Both the position numbers and the translations under genes were made by a program. Below are positions 36,322 through 45,500 of a stretch of DNA of 64,000 nucleotides, piece after piece. The stretch spans positions 2,170,001 through 2,234,000 of the forward strand of contig NZ_CP100756.1 in the NCBI RefSeq assembly GCF_024266705.1, written 5' to 3'. Origin of the DNA: Natrinema gelatinilyticum (GTDB taxonomy: Archaea > Halobacteriota > Halobacteria > Halobacteriales > Natrialbaceae). Below the pieces are notes generated by a model, which was not told where the DNA came from, did not search any database, and was given only the letters and a program-made list of their open reading frames with translations. How positions within the stretch are numbered: the first letter of the stretch is position 1; every line of letters begins with the position of its first letter.

Positions 36322-36765
36322 TTAACGGGTCAAGAGGCCTATCTCACGGTGGCGATTGTAGAGGTAGGCGAGACAGACCGTCAGCGACGAGAGCAGGAAC
36401 GCGACGACCGTCATCGCGATCGCGATGCCGAATCCCGCGGCTAGTCCGGAGAGGACGCCGAGAATCAATGGGGCGGCGATTGCCGCGCCGACGTATATCT
36501 CTCGGTCGGGATTCCACGAGTCGATTTCGTCGGCGACGACGTCGACGTCGTGCCAGATCGCAGGCAACGTGACGGCGCCCACTGCAGTGACGACGATTAG
36601 GAGGGCGACACTGCCGAAGCCGGTCGCCAGAACCGAACCGCCGCCGGTGAGACGGGCAAGCGAAACGATTCCGAGCAGACTCAAGACGGGATAACCGATG
36701 AGGACGTACCAGTACCACGGCGCGCGATCGGTCGGATCGATGGCTGTGAGATCAGTACGTGACAT
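36322..36765 (-). CDS. Four-helix membrane protein of unknown function
   Basis: A 147-residue protein with hydrophobic segments at about 20-42, 50-72, 90-108 and 112-136, and a conserved-looking loop HDVDVVADEIDSWNPDREIY between the second and third. No family function is known to me. An ATTTTATGA-type element on its strand at about 36795-36803 could be its TATA box. It is upstream of the permease in the same direction, separated by about 280 bp. Confidence 0.65.
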   Translation of the reverse strand: MSRTDLTAIDPTDRAPWYWYVLIGYPVLSLLGIVSLARLTGGGSVLATGFGSVALLIVVTAVGAVTLPAIWHDVDVVADEIDSWNPDREIYVGAAIAAPLILGVLSGLAAGFGIAIAMTVVAFLLSSLTVCLAYLYNRHREIGLLTR

Positions 36766-36972
36766 GACGCATCCGCCGTTGGAACTCCCCCTTCATAAAA
36801 TGTCTATATTCACAACATTGTCGCACTAAATATCTGAAACATACGTCTAGAGCGCCCAATGGGTCCGTATCTTTATTGTAGACACTCTCAGTATTGTGTC
36901 AGTTTATACCACTGGCACTGCTAGCCGGGGTGCCCGGTCGGACCGCACTGACGGTTCGATCGAACTCCAACA

Positions 36973-37539
36973 ATGATTGGTAAATACGCATTCTGTCCAA
37001 CCAGCGGAGCCTCTCTTTCGCGAGAAGCTCACTACGACGAACAGGGCCGTCCGGAGCGCGTTCCACAGTCCGACAACCTCTCGCCGAATGCCGCCCTCGA
37101 GTCCCCGCTGACGATGGGAAAACGTCGGTCCTCGAGGCGCGCCCTGACGACCTATTTCCGGCGGTGTCACCGCCGGCACGCCGATCCGAACGAGGATCTC
37201 GGCCGTCGCGCCGCGCTCGCGATTGGTCGGCTCAAGCGACGAGCGTGTGGCCGTCAGGAACGGGACCTCATCGTCTGGTTCGCGCTCGGCGAACGCCTGG
37301 CTCGGGACGGGTTCGACGTGGACTGGATGACGTCCCACGCCGAACCACGGTGTCCGGACTGTAGCGGCCGGTTAACCTACGCCATGGAACCCGACGGACC
37401 GGTCGGCCGCTGCGGTGGATCGTGTGACGATACCGGAGACGACCGTCTCGATACGATCCGCGAAACCGTCTGCTCGCTGTTCGCGCAAACTTTCCCCGAC
37501 GATCCAAGCCCAGACACCGATGCGCTCGAACTACTGTGA
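36973..37539 (+). CDS. Cys-rich hypothetical protein
   Basis: A 188-residue protein, or 141 residues if the internal ATG at 37114 (MGKRRSSRRALTTYF) is the true start. The N-terminal third is basic. The C-terminal part has a zinc-ribbon-like arrangement RCPDCSGRLTY then GRCGGSCDDTG. I do not recognise a family. A TTTATA element at 36903-36908 would give a leader of about 40 bases to the first ATG. It precedes the DUF389 gene by 50 bp and may be co-transcribed. Confidence 0.5.
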   Translation: MIGKYAFCPTSGASLSREAHYDEQGRPERVPQSDNLSPNAALESPLTMGKRRSSRRALTTYFRRCHRRHADPNEDLGRRAALAIGRLKRRACGRQERDLIVWFALGERLARDGFDVDWMTSHAEPRCPDCSGRLTYAMEPDGPVGRCGGSCDDTGDDRLDTIRETVCSLFAQTFPDDPSPDTDALELL

Positions 37540-37589
37540 TCGATCGCGACAGGTCTCGCCGGTCCGGACGTTCCACGGAAACGTCGAAT

Positions 37590-38603
37590 ATGCGTCTGCT
37601 GACGGTGATAACCTCATCGCAGTCGAGTACGGACGAGATTACGGCGATCATCGACCGCCACGATCTCGAGTACAGCCTCACCGACCACACCGACGGCGAG
37701 AGCCGAACGATCACGGTTCCGACGCCCGCCCACGCGGTGGAGCCTCTCGAGGACGATCTGGAGTCGGTCGAGGGCGACGTGTCGATCGTCGTCGAGGAAC
37801 CGATGGCGATCGTGGGGACGGGGCGGGACCATTCGGTGTCCGACGGAAAACGCGAGTGGCTTTCGTTCGAGCGGATCTCTCGAAGCGAATTGCGCTCGAA
37901 AGCCCAGTCACAGTTACCCTCGCTCGTCATATTCGCGGCGATGACGGCGATCAGCGGCGTCGTCGCCACAACCGGGGTCCTGCTGAACTCGCTTGCAGTC
38001 CTGGTCGGCGCGATGGTAATCGCTCCGTTGCTTGGGCCGGCGATGGCCTCGAGCGCCGCGACCGTCCTCGACGAGCGACGACTGTTCGTCCGCGGCATCA
38101 AACATCAGGTCCTCGGAATCGGCGTTGCCACGACGAGCGCCCTCGCGTTCGCGGTGTTCGCACGAACCTCGAGGGTCATCACCGGTGCGGTCGATCTTCA
38201 GGCGAGTCTCGGGCTCGGCAGCCACGGCTTGCCGCCGTCGTTGCTCGTCACCGTTGCGGTCTGTTCGGGAATCGCCGGCGGACTGGGAATGGCGACGACG
38301 GGCATCACGGATCTCATCGGCGTAATGATCGCTGCCGCGATCATGCCGCCGATCGGTGTCGTCGGTGTTGGCGTCGCCTGGGGCGAGCCCGCTGCGGTCC
38401 TCGGTTCGCTCGTCGTCGTCGCGGTCAACGTCATCGCGATCAACGTCGGAGCGATCGCGACGCTCTGGACCGTGGGATTTCACCCGTCGGATCGCTCGCG
38501 AATCAGGACCACGCGGGGGGCCATCATTCGGCGGGTCGTCGTCCTGACCGCGCTCCTCTTGCTCTCGATTCGCCTCCTCGAGACCGTCTCCAACGGTCTT
38601 TGA
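37590..38603 (+). CDS. DUF389 (TIGR00341) family membrane protein
   Basis: A 337-residue protein starting MRLLTVITSSQ. The N-terminal 100 residues form a soluble ACT-like domain, and six or more helices follow with the diagnostic VLVGAMVIAPLLGPAMASSA and GVMIAAAIMPPIGVVGVGVA. The DUF389 family is widespread in archaea and bacteria without an established activity. It is the first clearly assignable gene of a rightward set: this gene, the next membrane protein (27 bp gap) and the propeller lipoprotein. Confidence 0.85.
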   Translation: MRLLTVITSSQSSTDEITAIIDRHDLEYSLTDHTDGESRTITVPTPAHAVEPLEDDLESVEGDVSIVVEEPMAIVGTGRDHSVSDGKREWLSFERISRSELRSKAQSQLPSLVIFAAMTAISGVVATTGVLLNSLAVLVGAMVIAPLLGPAMASSAATVLDERRLFVRGIKHQVLGIGVATTSALAFAVFARTSRVITGAVDLQASLGLGSHGLPPSLLVTVAVCSGIAGGLGMATTGITDLIGVMIAAAIMPPIGVVGVGVAWGEPAAVLGSLVVVAVNVIAINVGAIATLWTVGFHPSDRSRIRTTRGAIIRRVVVLTALLLLSIRLLETVSNGL

Positions 38604-38630
38604 ACCGACCTCACACGACAACCCAAATAT

Positions 38631-40088
38631 ATGACTGACGATTCTTCCCGATCGGCTCCCGTAGGGGAGTCCGACACGTCGCCGACCACTCGTGACCGCA
38701 CCGGTGCAGATTCGACGCGCGAGGGACCGGCATCCAGCGGAGACGAAACGGATTCCGAAACGATCACCGATGCTGACCGTTCGAGCGATGGCGAGGACGA
38801 GACCTCGGTCGCCATTTCGCTCGTTCACTACGTGCTCCGGTTGACCGTCGCCGCGCTCTCGGCGGTCGTCCGCATTCTCTGGATCGGCGGCCGGATTACA
38901 GCCCGATATCTCACCGACACACCGTCCCGTCGCCGGGGGCGGCGGTGGCTTCTGCTCGAGGGCGATCGGCGAGCGATCGGCGGCGGGTTCGTCGCCGGCA
39001 TCTTCGTCCTCGCACTCGTCCTCGGTGTCAGCGACGTCATCGGCGTCCGGGAGAGTCGGTTCGTCACGACGATGTTCAGTACGATGATCGCGGGACTGTT
39101 CTCGTTCATCCCAATCGTCGTCGCAGTCAACCAGTTGATCATCTCGCGATTGTTCGGCACGCCGGATCGGCTCACCGACCGCATCGACGGCGTCCGGGAG
39201 TTCCGAAGTCGCGTCGAGGCCCAGACCGAAGGCGACGGCGTCAGCCCGACCGATCCTGCCCCCTTCCTCGCACGGCTGGCCGGCACACTCGGCAGCCGTG
39301 CAGACGAGCTCGCGACCGAATGTGAAGAGGCGGATCGTACCGCGGACGGCAGCGAACGCAGCCGGGTCGGTGACGGTCGGTCCGACGACACACCGATCTC
39401 CGCCCTCGAGTCGATCTGTCGGTTCGCAGCGCGGACGCGAGAACACACCAGCGGTCTCTCCTCGCAACTAACCGGCGAGACGGACTCGGTGTTCGCCGTC
39501 GTACTGCCGACGATCGACCACGACTATGCCGGTGCCGCGAACGAGGCACGACGGCTCCGGCGGCGTTTCGACGACGATCTGTCGGACAGCGTCAGAGACC
39601 TGCTCTCGGAGCTTCGGGAACTGTTCGTCACCGCGGACGCGACCCGACAGTACTTCACGACGATCTACCTCCAGCGGGAACTCGCGCGGCTCTCGCGACT
39701 CATCACCTACAGCGGCACCGCCGCGATCTTGCTCTCGTCGCTCGTCATCATGATCTACGCGAGCGGCTACCCGCCCGTCGCCTTCGAGGGGTGGCTGCTC
39801 GTTCTCGTGAGTCTCGCGCTCGCAGTGGCATTTAGCCCGCTCGCGGTGCTGTTCGCCTACGTCGTTCGCATCTCGGCGATCCTCATGCGAACCTCGGCAC
39901 CGGGGGCATTCACCCCTCCAGGTGAGTTCCACGAGTCACACGAGTCGGCTACTCAGATCGGACCGACAACTACAGGTGGACCGGAACCGATCGGGGATTC
40001 GGCTCGAGCAGCCAAGACCGTCGCTCGGTCGAGCGAAGAATCGTCTCGTGCGACCGAGACCGGTGACCAGTCGAACGAGAGCCGATGA
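38631..40088 (+). CDS. Membrane protein coupled to propeller lipoprotein
   Basis: A 485-residue protein. An acidic Ser/Thr-rich N-terminal tail of about 60 residues is followed by two pairs of hydrophobic helices (about 62-150 and 370-425) separated by a soluble region of about 220 residues with helical, charged sequence. The C-terminus is again Ser/Thr/Glu-rich. I know similar haloarchaeal proteins only as hypothetical. Its stop overlaps the ATG of the propeller gene (ATGA), so the two are made together and may form a complex at the membrane. Confidence 0.65.
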   Translation: MTDDSSRSAPVGESDTSPTTRDRTGADSTREGPASSGDETDSETITDADRSSDGEDETSVAISLVHYVLRLTVAALSAVVRILWIGGRITARYLTDTPSRRRGRRWLLLEGDRRAIGGGFVAGIFVLALVLGVSDVIGVRESRFVTTMFSTMIAGLFSFIPIVVAVNQLIISRLFGTPDRLTDRIDGVREFRSRVEAQTEGDGVSPTDPAPFLARLAGTLGSRADELATECEEADRTADGSERSRVGDGRSDDTPISALESICRFAARTREHTSGLSSQLTGETDSVFAVVLPTIDHDYAGAANEARRLRRRFDDDLSDSVRDLLSELRELFVTADATRQYFTTIYLQRELARLSRLITYSGTAAILLSSLVIMIYASGYPPVAFEGWLLVLVSLALAVAFSPLAVLFAYVVRISAILMRTSAPGAFTPPGEFHESHESATQIGPTTTGGPEPIGDSARAAKTVARSSEESSRATETGDQSNESR

Positions 40089-41059
40089 CGGCCGATCGTC
40101 ATCCGAGTCGCCGCCGCCTCCTCGCATCGGTCGGCACCGCGGTCGCGTCGCTCACGCTGGCCGGCTGCGGCAGCGCCGACAGCGAATGGGTCGCAGCTGA
40201 CGTTCCTACCGATGCAACGTTGTACGACGTCGTCCCAACGGCGGAGGGCGCTTACGCCGTCGGCGAGGACGGTATCGTCCTCGCTCGCGACGACGGCGAC
40301 TGGACCGTCGCCCTCGAGAACGGGCTCTCTGACACGGGCGACGGCCTTCGAACCGCGGCGGTCACGAGCAACGGGCAGGGGCTGTGGGTCGCCGGCGACA
40401 GCGGCGCACTCGGCTTGTACGACGTCGTCGCCGACCACGTCGCGGACTTCTCGGCGCCGTTGGAGAAGACGACCTCCTGGACGGCGATCGCGGCTGCCGG
40501 ACTGGCCGGCGACGAACGGCTCACGGCGATCAACAGCTCCGGCGAACTCCTCCGGGGGCGCCGCCAGGGCGCGACAGTCAAGTGGGGCGACGTTAGCAAA
40601 CCCGGCAGCGGCTCGAGCGTGACCGACGTCGACCTCACGTCGCTCGCGTACGGCTACATCGTCGACACGGACGGCGGGGTGTTCGAGTCACGCGACGGCG
40701 GGGTCACCTGGACACAAATCGGGATCGAGGGCGCGGGCGTCGACTTCGCGGCGGTCGCGGCGACCGACACTGGACACGTCACGGTCGCCGGCGGTAACGG
40801 GGCAGTTTACGGCTACAACGGCGTCAACTGGTCGCGTGCAACCCTCAGCGAGCAACCGATCGCAGCGCTTGCGAGAAACCGCGACACCGCGCTTGCGGTC
40901 TCGTCGGCGGGCACGATCTACGAACGGAGCTTCGACGGCTGGGAGCCGCTCGATCGCCTTCGGCCCGGCAACGAACTGCACGCGGTCGCGCTCGGCACGG
41001 CCCGGTCGCCTCAGCTTGTCGTCGGCGAGTCCGGCACGGTTCTCGAGCGTCGGTACTGA
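40085..41059 (+). CDS. Ycf48/BNR-like beta-propeller, Tat lipoprotein
   Basis: A 324-residue exported protein. The N-terminus has a twin-arginine signal (SRRRLLASVGTAVASLTLAG) ending in a lipobox cysteine, LAGC at residue 31, so it should be anchored outside the cell membrane. The mature part is a run of short blades such as YAVGEDGIVLARDDGDW, LWVAGDSGALGLYDV, IVDTDGGVFESRDGGVTWTQ and VTVAGGNGAVYGYNGVNW. DGGVTWTQ is a typical BNR/Asp-box blade. It is a paralogue of the non-exported protein at 27509-28909. Ycf48 relatives act in assembly of membrane redox complexes; an analogous role for the nearby oxidase is inference. Confidence 0.82.
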   Translation: MTADRHPSRRRLLASVGTAVASLTLAGCGSADSEWVAADVPTDATLYDVVPTAEGAYAVGEDGIVLARDDGDWTVALENGLSDTGDGLRTAAVTSNGQGLWVAGDSGALGLYDVVADHVADFSAPLEKTTSWTAIAAAGLAGDERLTAINSSGELLRGRRQGATVKWGDVSKPGSGSSVTDVDLTSLAYGYIVDTDGGVFESRDGGVTWTQIGIEGAGVDFAAVAATDTGHVTVAGGNGAVYGYNGVNWSRATLSEQPIAALARNRDTALAVSSAGTIYERSFDGWEPLDRLRPGNELHAVALGTARSPQLVVGESGTVLERRY

Positions 41060-41090
41060 TTCGTCCTGAATCCGGACCCGAGGAAGGCGG

Positions 41091-41525
41091 TCAGTGTGGA
41101 CCGAACGGGTTCGTCGCCGTCTCCAGTCGAAACAGTTCGTCTATCCGATCGAAGTCGTCGTCGAACGCGTAGATACATTCAATTCCGCTCGACTGCATAT
41201 ACGCGACGATACACGCGTCAACGAACGAAAAACCCTCGTATCGCCGAAACAGCGATTTTGCTGCCGCCAGTTCGTCCGATTGGAGCGTAGCGATGTGAAA
41301 TCGTGCATTTTCTTCCACACGATCGAGAAAGTCGACGGCAGCATCGTGACCTGCATGCGTCGTGAGACCGTTGAGCGTCTCTCCGAGTACGTAATCGAGC
41401 ACGACGGCTTCCGGAAGAGATCCGTCGTCGATACCGCGAAGAACAGGAAGTCCATCACTGTGTGCTGCATCTCGGCGGTAGGTTGCTGCGAATAATACGG
41501 AAGTATCGACGACTGCACGCGACAT
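41091..41525 (-). CDS. PIN domain protein, VapC-like toxin
   Basis: A 144-residue PIN-domain ribonuclease. The acidic metal-binding residues are visible in VVDTSVLFAAT (Asp7), VLGETLNGL, FSFVDACIVAYM and YAFDDDFDRI. The protein follows directly after a small AbrB/MazE-type gene with no intervening base, the usual layout of a VapBC toxin-antitoxin pair. The target RNA is unknown; VapC toxins commonly cut tRNA or rRNA. Confidence 0.85.
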   Translation of the reverse strand: MSRAVVDTSVLFAATYRRDAAHSDGLPVLRGIDDGSLPEAVVLDYVLGETLNGLTTHAGHDAAVDFLDRVEENARFHIATLQSDELAAAKSLFRRYEGFSFVDACIVAYMQSSGIECIYAFDDDFDRIDELFRLETATNPFGPH

Positions 41526-41771
41526 TTACTCGACTCCCCACGCGTCGTGATCCGTCGTCGCGTCAGTTTCTTCGTCACCGTCGTATCCCGTGAAATCAGT
41601 GAACGATCCGCCGCGGCGGTGGACGACTTCGACCCGCATCGTGCCGTCGTCTTCGACGCTCCATCGAAGCCGATCACCGTCGTCGATTTCGAGTCGGCGA
41701 CGGATTCGAGCGGGAATGTTCGCCTGGTTTCCGGACACCTTGCTTTCGGCGTCGACTCCGTCAGTGCTCAT
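41526..41771 (-). CDS. AbrB/MazE-type antitoxin
   Basis: An 81-residue protein with a swapped-hairpin AbrB DNA-binding fold. SKVSGNQANIPARIRRRLEI is the typical first half, and GDRLRWSVEDDGTMRVEVVH the second. The C-terminal 30 residues are acidic (DGDEETDATTDHDAWGVE), as expected for the toxin-neutralising tail. The stop abuts the toxin start. Autoregulation by the complex is the family norm. Confidence 0.85.
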   Translation of the reverse strand: MSTDGVDAESKVSGNQANIPARIRRRLEIDDGDRLRWSVEDDGTMRVEVVHRRGGSFTDFTGYDGDEETDATTDHDAWGVE

Positions 41772-41933
41772 ATCCGTAGTACGTCACCGAAAGTACAAAT
41801 ATAGTGTGGTCGCACACTACCAAAACGAAGTCACGACGACTCCGCCCCGGGAAGGTGTGGGTATCTCGAGTCGATCGAACACCGCGACTCCGTCCCGTTA
41901 CGTTTTACCCCGACCAGCCCGAATCGGGGCTCA

Positions 41934-43430
41934 ATGACTGCCCAGACCGTCCAGCAGGGCGACCTCGTGACCGTCATTGGCCTCGAGGTCCACGTCCAGC
42001 TGGAGACCGACACGAAAATCTTCTGCGCCTGTTCGACCGAGCCGACCGACGTGCCCAACGACAACGTCTGTCCAGTCTGTCTCGGCCTGCCGGGCTCGCT
42101 GCCGGTTCTCAACGAAGCCGCCGTCGAGGCAGCCGTCAAGATCGGAAAGGCGATCGACGCCGACATCCCCGCGGAGACGCGCTTCCACCGGAAAAACTAC
42201 TACTACCCGGACCTGCCCAAGAACTTCCAGATCACCCAGTACGACGAGCCGATCTGCCAGGACGGCGAACTCGAGATATCCGTCGAAGGGGCGCGTCGAA
42301 CCGTTTCGATCGAGCGCGCTCACCTAGAGGAAGATCCAGGCAGTCTCCAGCACGTGGGCGGCGGTGGTGGAATCGATTCGGCGGAGTACACCCTCGTCGA
42401 CTATAACCGGGCGGGCACGCCGCTGATGGAAATCGTCACGGCTCCTGACTTCCGCAGCCCGAGCGAAGTGCGGGCCTTTCTGGCCGAACTCGAGGAGGTC
42501 CTCGAGTATCTGGGTGTCTTCGACGCCGAGCGCGACGGCAGCCTGCGGATCGACGCCAACCTCTCGATCATCCCCGACGAGGAAATCGAAAGCGACGACA
42601 TCACCGACATCGGCGAGGACGCGCTCGCAGCAGCAAACCGGACCGAGGTCAAGAACATCTCGAGTCACAAGGGCGCACAAAAGGCACTGGCCTACGAGGA
42701 GACGCGCCAGAAGAACGCGATTCAGCGCGGACGCGCGGTCGAACAGGAGACCCGCCACTGGGACGAGTCCCGCGGGATCACGGTCTCGATGCGCTCGAAG
42801 GAAGAAGAGAGGGACTACCGATATTTCGAGGAGGCCGACCTCCCGCCGCTGCGCGTCTCGAACTGGAAAGACGAGGTCGCGATTCCGGAACTGCCCACGG
42901 CCCGCCGCGAGCGGTTTCAGGAGGAATACGACCTGAGTGAGGAGGCTGCCTCGAAGCTCACCTCGACGAAACAGGTCGCGGACTTCTACGAGAACGTCGC
43001 AGGCGAGTTCGATCCCGACCTCGCAGCGACCTGGGTCGCGGACAATCTGCTCGGCGAACTCAACTACCGCGACATCGAGATTACCGAGATCGAGAATCGA
43101 CTCGAAGAAGTGACTCGCCTCGTCGAGCTCGTCGCCGAGGACGAGATCACGGCCAAAAACGCCCACGAGACGGTCTTGCGCTCGATGCTCGACGACGGTC
43201 GGACGCCGGACGAGGTCGTCGCCGAGGAGGGACTGGGCAAAACCGGCGAGGACGAAGTAAAGGGGGCCGTCATCGAGGCGATCGACGAGAACCCGGGTGC
43301 TGTCGACGACTACGAGTCGGGCGACGACGGCGCGATCAACTTCCTCGTGGGGCAGGTCATGCAAAAGACCGGTGGCAGCGCGGACCCTGGCGACGTCAAC
43401 CAGCTGCTGCGGGACGAACTCGAGGGATAG
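41934..43430 (+). CDS. gatB: Asp-tRNA(Asn)/Glu-tRNA(Gln) amidotransferase subunit B
   Basis: A 498-residue GatB. It phosphorylates the side chain of misacylated Glu-tRNA(Gln) or Asp-tRNA(Asn) and transfers ammonia supplied by GatA. Signature segments are GLEVHVQLETDTKIFCACS, CPVCLGLPGSLPVLN with zinc cysteines, RKNYYYPDLPKNFQITQYD and DYNRAGTPLMEIVT. The C-terminal YqeY-like tail ends near NFLVGQVMQKTGGSADPGDV. Subunits A and C are not adjacent in this window. Length and motifs are complete. Confidence 0.97.
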   Translation: MTAQTVQQGDLVTVIGLEVHVQLETDTKIFCACSTEPTDVPNDNVCPVCLGLPGSLPVLNEAAVEAAVKIGKAIDADIPAETRFHRKNYYYPDLPKNFQITQYDEPICQDGELEISVEGARRTVSIERAHLEEDPGSLQHVGGGGGIDSAEYTLVDYNRAGTPLMEIVTAPDFRSPSEVRAFLAELEEVLEYLGVFDAERDGSLRIDANLSIIPDEEIESDDITDIGEDALAAANRTEVKNISSHKGAQKALAYEETRQKNAIQRGRAVEQETRHWDESRGITVSMRSKEEERDYRYFEEADLPPLRVSNWKDEVAIPELPTARRERFQEEYDLSEEAASKLTSTKQVADFYENVAGEFDPDLAATWVADNLLGELNYRDIEITEIENRLEEVTRLVELVAEDEITAKNAHETVLRSMLDDGRTPDEVVAEEGLGKTGEDEVKGAVIEAIDENPGAVDDYESGDDGAINFLVGQVMQKTGGSADPGDVNQLLRDELEG

Positions 43431-43502
43431 GCACCGAACGTGAACGCCGTGAGCGTTCGGCTTTTTGGTCCAGATTTTTCGAGGAGTGGTTGTGAGCCTC
43501 GC

Positions 43503-43625
43503 TCATCGCCGTCATACTCTCTCCCGGTGGCGTGGTCGGCCCCGCGAGCGTGACGTTCGCCCGGACGACGGCCGCCGTCTACGTGGTCTATGGCCTCGCG
43601 CTCGGCTACTACCGATCTCGATGAA
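43503..43625 (+). pseudogene. Fragment of a small membrane protein (DUF2178-like)
   Basis: A frame without a usable start reads LIAVILSPGGVVGP, then FARTTAAVYVVYGLALGYYR, and ends in TGA at 43623-43625, overlapping the ATG of the XRE relic (ATGA). The pairing of a small DUF2178-like membrane protein with an XRE regulator is common in haloarchaea. The N-terminal half is missing. Confidence 0.5.
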
Positions 43626-43833
43626 ATGCGACATCTGCGACCGACGAGACGAGCGCGACGAGAGTTAGGCCGACCTCGCGGCCGCCGGCGACGTCTCCCG
43701 ACAGACGATCAACGCGACCGAGCGCGACCGGTACGATCCGTCGCTGGAGCTCGCGTTCAAACTCGCGAATCACTTCGACTGCGCCATCGAGGACCGTCTC
43801 GACCCCAGACTCACTGGCACGGCCGAGGAGTGA
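43621..43833 (+). pseudogene. XRE family regulator with an in-frame stop
   Basis: ATG at 43621 reads MKCDICDRRDERDES, then TAG at 43666-43668, then continues in the same frame as ADLAAAGDVSRQTINATERD and RYDPSLELAFKLANHF, ending TGA at 43831-43833. The intact family has Gln before ADLA (commonly ESQADLA), so a single CAG-to-TAG change would explain the stop. Other conserved positions of the helix-turn-helix have also drifted (NATER for NAIER, EDRLDPRLTG for EDLFDPELTG). It is a recent but inactive relic. Confidence 0.8.
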
Positions 43834-43958
43834 CCGGTCGCACCCGTCACGAGCGGAGACCGCGATAGCACGGCTCCAACGACGGCCCGACGAACGCCGA
43901 TAGCAGTCCCGATCCGCTATCATGCGAATTATTAGTGGGTAGCGTGTGGGTAGCCGAC

Positions 43959-44915
43959 ATGGACCGCATTTTACTCGGTAACGAGGTGTTCGAAGGCCGA
44001 AATAACGCGTACGTACTGGCGGACGAAACCCTCGCGCTCGTCGATACTGGCGTCGCCATCGAGTCCATCCGTGGGGATCTCCGCGACGGACTCGCCGAGC
44101 GCGGTTACGAGTTCGCCGACGTCGACGACATTCTCCTCACACACTTCCACGTCGACCACGCCGGACTGGCCGGCGAAATCCAGGCCGAAAGCGGCGCGAC
44201 GGTCTACGTCCACGAGGCCGATGCGCCGCTGATTGCGCAGGACCCGGATGCCGTCGCCGCGGTCCGGGACCGTCGCCGCGAACTCTTTGCGCAGTGGGGG
44301 GTTCCGGACGATGCACGAGCCGAACTCCCAGACTTCTTCGAATCGAACGACATTCGGGGACCGCCAGCCGATCCGACACCGATCGAAGACGGCGACGTCC
44401 TCGAGATTGGCGGTCGAACGCTCGAGACGGTCCACGCGCCGGGTCACGCGGCGGGGCTCTGTTGGTTCGAGACCGAACGCGGATCCGAAGCGTTCGTCGG
44501 TGACGCCGTCTTGCCGGTCTACACGCCGAACGTCGGCGGTGCCGACGTCCGGGTGGACCGCCCGCTCGAGAAGTACGTCACCACGTTAGAACGGATGGTC
44601 GACCGCGACTACGACCGGGTCTGGCCCGGCCACCGCGGTCCGATCGAGAACCCGACCGAACGCGCCGAGACGGTACTCGAGCACCACCGCGAGCGTACCG
44701 AGGCGATTCTCGATATTCTCCGCGACCACGGGCCGGCCGACGCCTGGACGGTGAGCACGCATCTGTTCGGCGAACTCGAGGGGATCCACATCGTACACGG
44801 ACCCGGAGAGGCGTACGCCCACCTGGACCACCTTCGACACGAGGGAATCGTCTCGTTCCAGCGCGGCGAGTATCGGTTGCGTGGTGGAGCGGTCGAAATC
44901 GACAGCTATTTTTGA
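43959..44915 (+). CDS. Metallo-beta-lactamase fold hydrolase
   Basis: A 318-residue MBL-fold protein (start MDRILLGNEVFEG, ATG 43959). Metal ligands are in THFHVDHAGL, APGHAAGL, FVGDAVLP and VWPGHRGPI. The last about 70 residues, including TVSTHLFGELEGIHIVHGPG, form a winged-helix-like tail seen in the LACTB2 subgroup. Possible roles are nucleic-acid or thioester hydrolysis; the substrate is not evident. It is monocistronic and convergent with the thioesterase gene. Confidence 0.85.
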   Translation: MDRILLGNEVFEGRNNAYVLADETLALVDTGVAIESIRGDLRDGLAERGYEFADVDDILLTHFHVDHAGLAGEIQAESGATVYVHEADAPLIAQDPDAVAAVRDRRRELFAQWGVPDDARAELPDFFESNDIRGPPADPTPIEDGDVLEIGGRTLETVHAPGHAAGLCWFETERGSEAFVGDAVLPVYTPNVGGADVRVDRPLEKYVTTLERMVDRDYDRVWPGHRGPIENPTERAETVLEHHRERTEAILDILRDHGPADAWTVSTHLFGELEGIHIVHGPGEAYAHLDHLRHEGIVSFQRGEYRLRGGAVEIDSYF

Positions 44916-45022
44916 TCGGCTATCACCTGTGGCGGCTCGTTGTGGGATGAAAACCGTGTAGTACGTATCGGTTCGATTCGGGTACACACGACACGACCGC
45001 GCCGACTCGAGGCGAACCGCTC

Positions 45023-45496
45023 TCACCGATCCGACTCGAGGCCACCACCGAACGTCGAGACGGCGTCCCGGAAGGCGTCGGGAATCCGAGTTGGCTCGCG
45101 GGTCTTCCGGTCGACAGCGACGTGTGTGACCGTTCCGTCGGCGAGAATCTCGCCGTCGGCACGTCGGCGGGCGCGGTACGGGAACGTAAGACTCGAGGTC
45201 CCGATCTCGGGCGCACACAGCTCGTTGTCGATGACGTCCCCGAGTTTGGCTCCCTCGCGGTAGTTCAGTTCGCTGTTGACGACGTGGATGTCCCAGCCGT
45301 CCTCGTGCATACGGTCGTAACCGTAGTCGATTTCCCGCAGGAACGCCGCGACGGCTTCGTCCTGAAAGGTGAAGTACTCGCCATAGAAGACGACGCCCTG
45401 CAAATCGGTCTCGGCGAACCGGACACGGTTCTCGAAGACGGGCCGGAATTCGGAGCGCTCGGCCGAGTCCGCCACTTCGTCGGTGTTGTTTCCCAT
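45023..45496 (-). CDS. Acyl-CoA thioesterase, 4-hydroxybenzoyl-CoA thioesterase type
   Basis: A 157-residue hot-dog-fold protein (start MGNNTDEVADSAER, ATG 45496). NRVRFAETDLQGVVFYGEYF has the catalytic acidic residue in the helix region (Asp/Gln type), followed by FTFQDEAVAAFLREIDYGYD. It probably hydrolyses acyl-CoA esters in the cytoplasm. Substrate chain length is not predictable. It may be translated together with a small upstream frame (45501-45662) that ends 4 bases before this ATG. Confidence 0.85.
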   Translation of the reverse strand: MGNNTDEVADSAERSEFRPVFENRVRFAETDLQGVVFYGEYFTFQDEAVAAFLREIDYGYDRMHEDGWDIHVVNSELNYREGAKLGDVIDNELCAPEIGTSSLTFPYRARRRADGEILADGTVTHVAVDRKTREPTRIPDAFRDAVSTFGGGLESDR

Positions 45497-45500
45497 ATCG

